Source of the DNA: CBDUQN01 sp965369375
GTDB taxonomy: Bacteria; Krumholzibacteriota; Krumholzibacteriia; Krumholzibacteriales; Krumholzibacteriaceae
DNA: 15,999 nucleotides
Assembly (NCBI GenBank): GCA_965369375.1
Contig: CBDUQN010000072.1
Span: forward strand, 1 to 15,999
Direction: 5' to 3'
The translations under genes were made by a program, and so were the position numbers. The notes under the pieces are model-generated. The model saw only the letters and a program-made list of their open reading frames with translations. It did no database searches and was not told the DNA's origin. Of the stretch, positions 14,780-15,999 are shown in pieces. Position 1 is the stretch's first letter. Every line of letters begins with the position of its first letter.

Positions 14780-14808
14780 TTGCCTCATAGCATGTGAGGC
14801 TCTATAAT
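14780..14808 (+). promoter_or_regulatory. pfkA: Sigma-70-like promoter of the phosphofructokinase gene with inverted repeat in the spacer
   Basis: TTGCCT (14780-14785) and a perfect TATAAT (14803-14808) are 17 bases apart, placing the start near 14815 and giving a ~34-base leader. Within and next to the spacer, GCCTCA (14782-14787) and TGAGGC (14795-14800) form a perfect 6-bp inverted repeat with a 7-base centre. It overlaps the end of the -35 box and could be an operator. An AAAGGA ribosome site follows at 14835-14840, 8 bases before the ATG. Confidence 0.6.
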
Positions 14809-14848
14809 GTTTGCTGTTACTTTCCATATATAATAAAGGAGCACATTT

Positions 14849-15999
14849 ATGAAATCATCCAGCAGGCAAGCAAAAACGAGAGGCAGGCGGAAAAAGAGCT
14901 CACCGGCAATGATCGATCCCGGCAAGATAAAGCGCGTGGGGATTCTAACAGGCGGTGGAGACTGCCCCGGGCTGAATGCCGTTATACGCGGCGTCGTTCG
15001 CGCTTCCTGCAATTTGTACGGATGGGAGGTCTACGGGATCCCGGACGGATTCGACGGCTTGATAATGCGTCACAAGTTCCAAAAACTTACTTCGAAAGAC
15101 GTGCGGGGACTGCAGATGAAGGGTGGAACGATCCTGGGGACGTCGAATCGCGGCAATCCAATGCACTACCCCGTCAAGAAGGGCGGCAAAACGGTCTTCG
15201 TCAACTGCATCCCCGACGTGGTCCGGACGTTACGGAAGAGAAAGATAGACGTTCTGATCGCCGTCGGAGGCGACGGCACCCTCAAGATCGCGCAGGCGGT
15301 CTTCGAAGCGGGATTTCCCGTATTCGGCATACCGAAAACGATCGACAACGATCTCAATGTCACCGATGTCACTTTCGGGTTCAACAGCGCGGTCGATGTC
15401 GCCACCGAAGCCCTCGACAGGCTTCACACAACTGCGGAGAGCCACCATCGCATCATAGTTCTCGAGGTCATGGGACGCGACTGCGGCTGGATAGCGCTCA
15501 ACTCGGGTATCGCCGGGGGCGCCGATGTCATTCTCATCCCCGAGATCCCCTTCGAATTGGGACAGATCTGCGATCACATCCAAAACAGAAAAAAACACGG
15601 CAGCCGCTTCAGCATCGCGGTCGTTGCCGAAGGCGCCTTTCCCAAGGGGGGCAACAAGATTTACGAATTGGAGCCCAGTGAAGGCTCGCCGGGCCGCCTC
15701 GGCGGGATCGGACGGTGGGTCGCGGATCAGATTGGGCTATGCACCAAGATCGAGACGCGCATCGTCGTGTTGGGTCACACACAGCGTGGCGGTTGCCCGA
15801 CAACGTACGACCGAATCCTCGCGACGCACTTCGGTGTTCAGTCCGTCCGCCTGATCGCGCAAGGCCACTTCGGACACATGGCGGCTCTCAAAGGGCGCAC
15901 GATCAAATGCTTCCCGATAAAGCAGGCCATCATGAGGCTCAAGCGCGTCAATCCGAAAGGACCGCAGGTCCTCAACGCCGAAGCGCTCGGCATCGAGCT
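14849..15999 (+). CDS. pfkA: 6-phosphofructokinase (partial, C-terminus beyond the right edge)
   Basis: Catalyses phosphorylation of fructose 6-phosphate to fructose 1,6-bisphosphate in glycolysis, in the cytoplasm. Phosphofructokinase hallmarks are all present: the phosphate loop GGGDCPGLN (35-43), GGDGT (140-144), PKTIDND (162-168) with catalytic Asp166, MGRDCGW (208-214), VVAEGAFPKGG (258-268), and ETR plus LGHTQRGG (302-304, 308-315). At the donor-deciding positions it has Gly143 (E. coli Gly104), as in ATP enzymes, but Lys163 (E. coli Gly124), as in PPi enzymes and some ATP-using group III enzymes. ATP use is the better guess. A very basic N-terminal extension of ~27 residues precedes the fold. 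The ATG at 14849 was chosen for its AAAGGA site 8 bases upstream; Met21 (14909) lacks one. The frame is open at the window edge after 383 codons. ALGIE resembles the last residues of related enzymes, so little is probably missing. Confidence 0.93.
   Translation, partial: MKSSSRQAKTRGRRKKSSPAMIDPGKIKRVGILTGGGDCPGLNAVIRGVVRASCNLYGWEVYGIPDGFDGLIMRHKFQKLTSKDVRGLQMKGGTILGTSNRGNPMHYPVKKGGKTVFVNCIPDVVRTLRKRKIDVLIAVGGDGTLKIAQAVFEAGFPVFGIPKTIDNDLNVTDVTFGFNSAVDVATEALDRLHTTAESHHRIIVLEVMGRDCGWIALNSGIAGGADVILIPEIPFELGQICDHIQNRKKHGSRFSIAVVAEGAFPKGGNKIYELEPSEGSPGRLGGIGRWVADQIGLCTKIETRIVVLGHTQRGGCPTTYDRILATHFGVQSVRLIAQGHFGHMAALKGRTIKCFPIKQAIMRLKRVNPKGPQVLNAEALGIE

Larger units (their letters stand above)
14602..14848. 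other. Divergent promoter region between the YHS lipoprotein and phosphofructokinase genes
   Basis: This 247-base spacer contains no gene. It holds a minus-strand promoter candidate, a plus-strand promoter candidate with a symmetric element in its spacer, and AT-rich DNA between them (~14710-14765). The two promoters do not overlap; about 80 bases separate their -35 boxes. Confidence 0.6.

Noticed and set aside
14794..15681. A 295-codon plus-strand frame overlapping the phosphofructokinase
   Set aside because: It is extremely Arg-rich and motif-free; the true frame starting at 14849 carries every phosphofructokinase motif.

Overview
The window looks like a piece of chromosome from a Gram-negative (diderm), probably environmental or uncultivated bacterium. 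Its coding DNA is moderately GC-rich. The main evidence for a diderm is a very large protein that combines an OmpA-type peptidoglycan-binding domain with a C-terminal outer-membrane beta-barrel. A lipoprotein-type signal, Sec signal peptides and a sigma-54-type promoter candidate fit this. I cannot name the taxon; a member of the FCB group or one of the candidate phyla is a guess.

Layout. Positions 1-272 are non-coding and hold a strong hairpin past the end of a minus-strand gene set. Positions 273-13910 hold four minus-strand genes, transcribed right to left: a 163-residue secreted single-DUF11 protein (13910-13419), a 900-residue secreted Ig-like/DUF11 repeat protein (13303-10601), a 1992-residue outer-membrane protein (10363-4385) and a 1328-residue secreted repeat protein with a carbohydrate-binding-like N-terminus (4259-273). 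A 394-base non-coding region (13911-14304) carries a -24/-12 promoter candidate, a 14-bp perfect palindrome and two leader hairpins, all oriented toward the four genes. Next come a small minus-strand lipoprotein with a YHS-like fold that lacks its cysteines (14601-14305) and a plus-strand 6-phosphofructokinase (14849 to the right edge). These two are transcribed divergently from two sigma-70-like promoters.

How the genes fit together. The four DUF11 genes share modules. The first ~500 residues of the 1992- and 900-residue proteins have the same domain order and related sequence. A repeat of about 120-140 residues occurs in all three large proteins. The three non-barrel proteins all end in a DUF11 domain whose last beta-strand is the C-terminus. 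The simplest reading is a surface-assembly locus in which one peptidoglycan-anchored outer-membrane barrel protein works with three exported, calcium-binding, Ig-like partners. The family pieces are known; that they act as one system is inferred. The phosphofructokinase and YHS lipoprotein look like ordinary neighbours with no obvious link to it.
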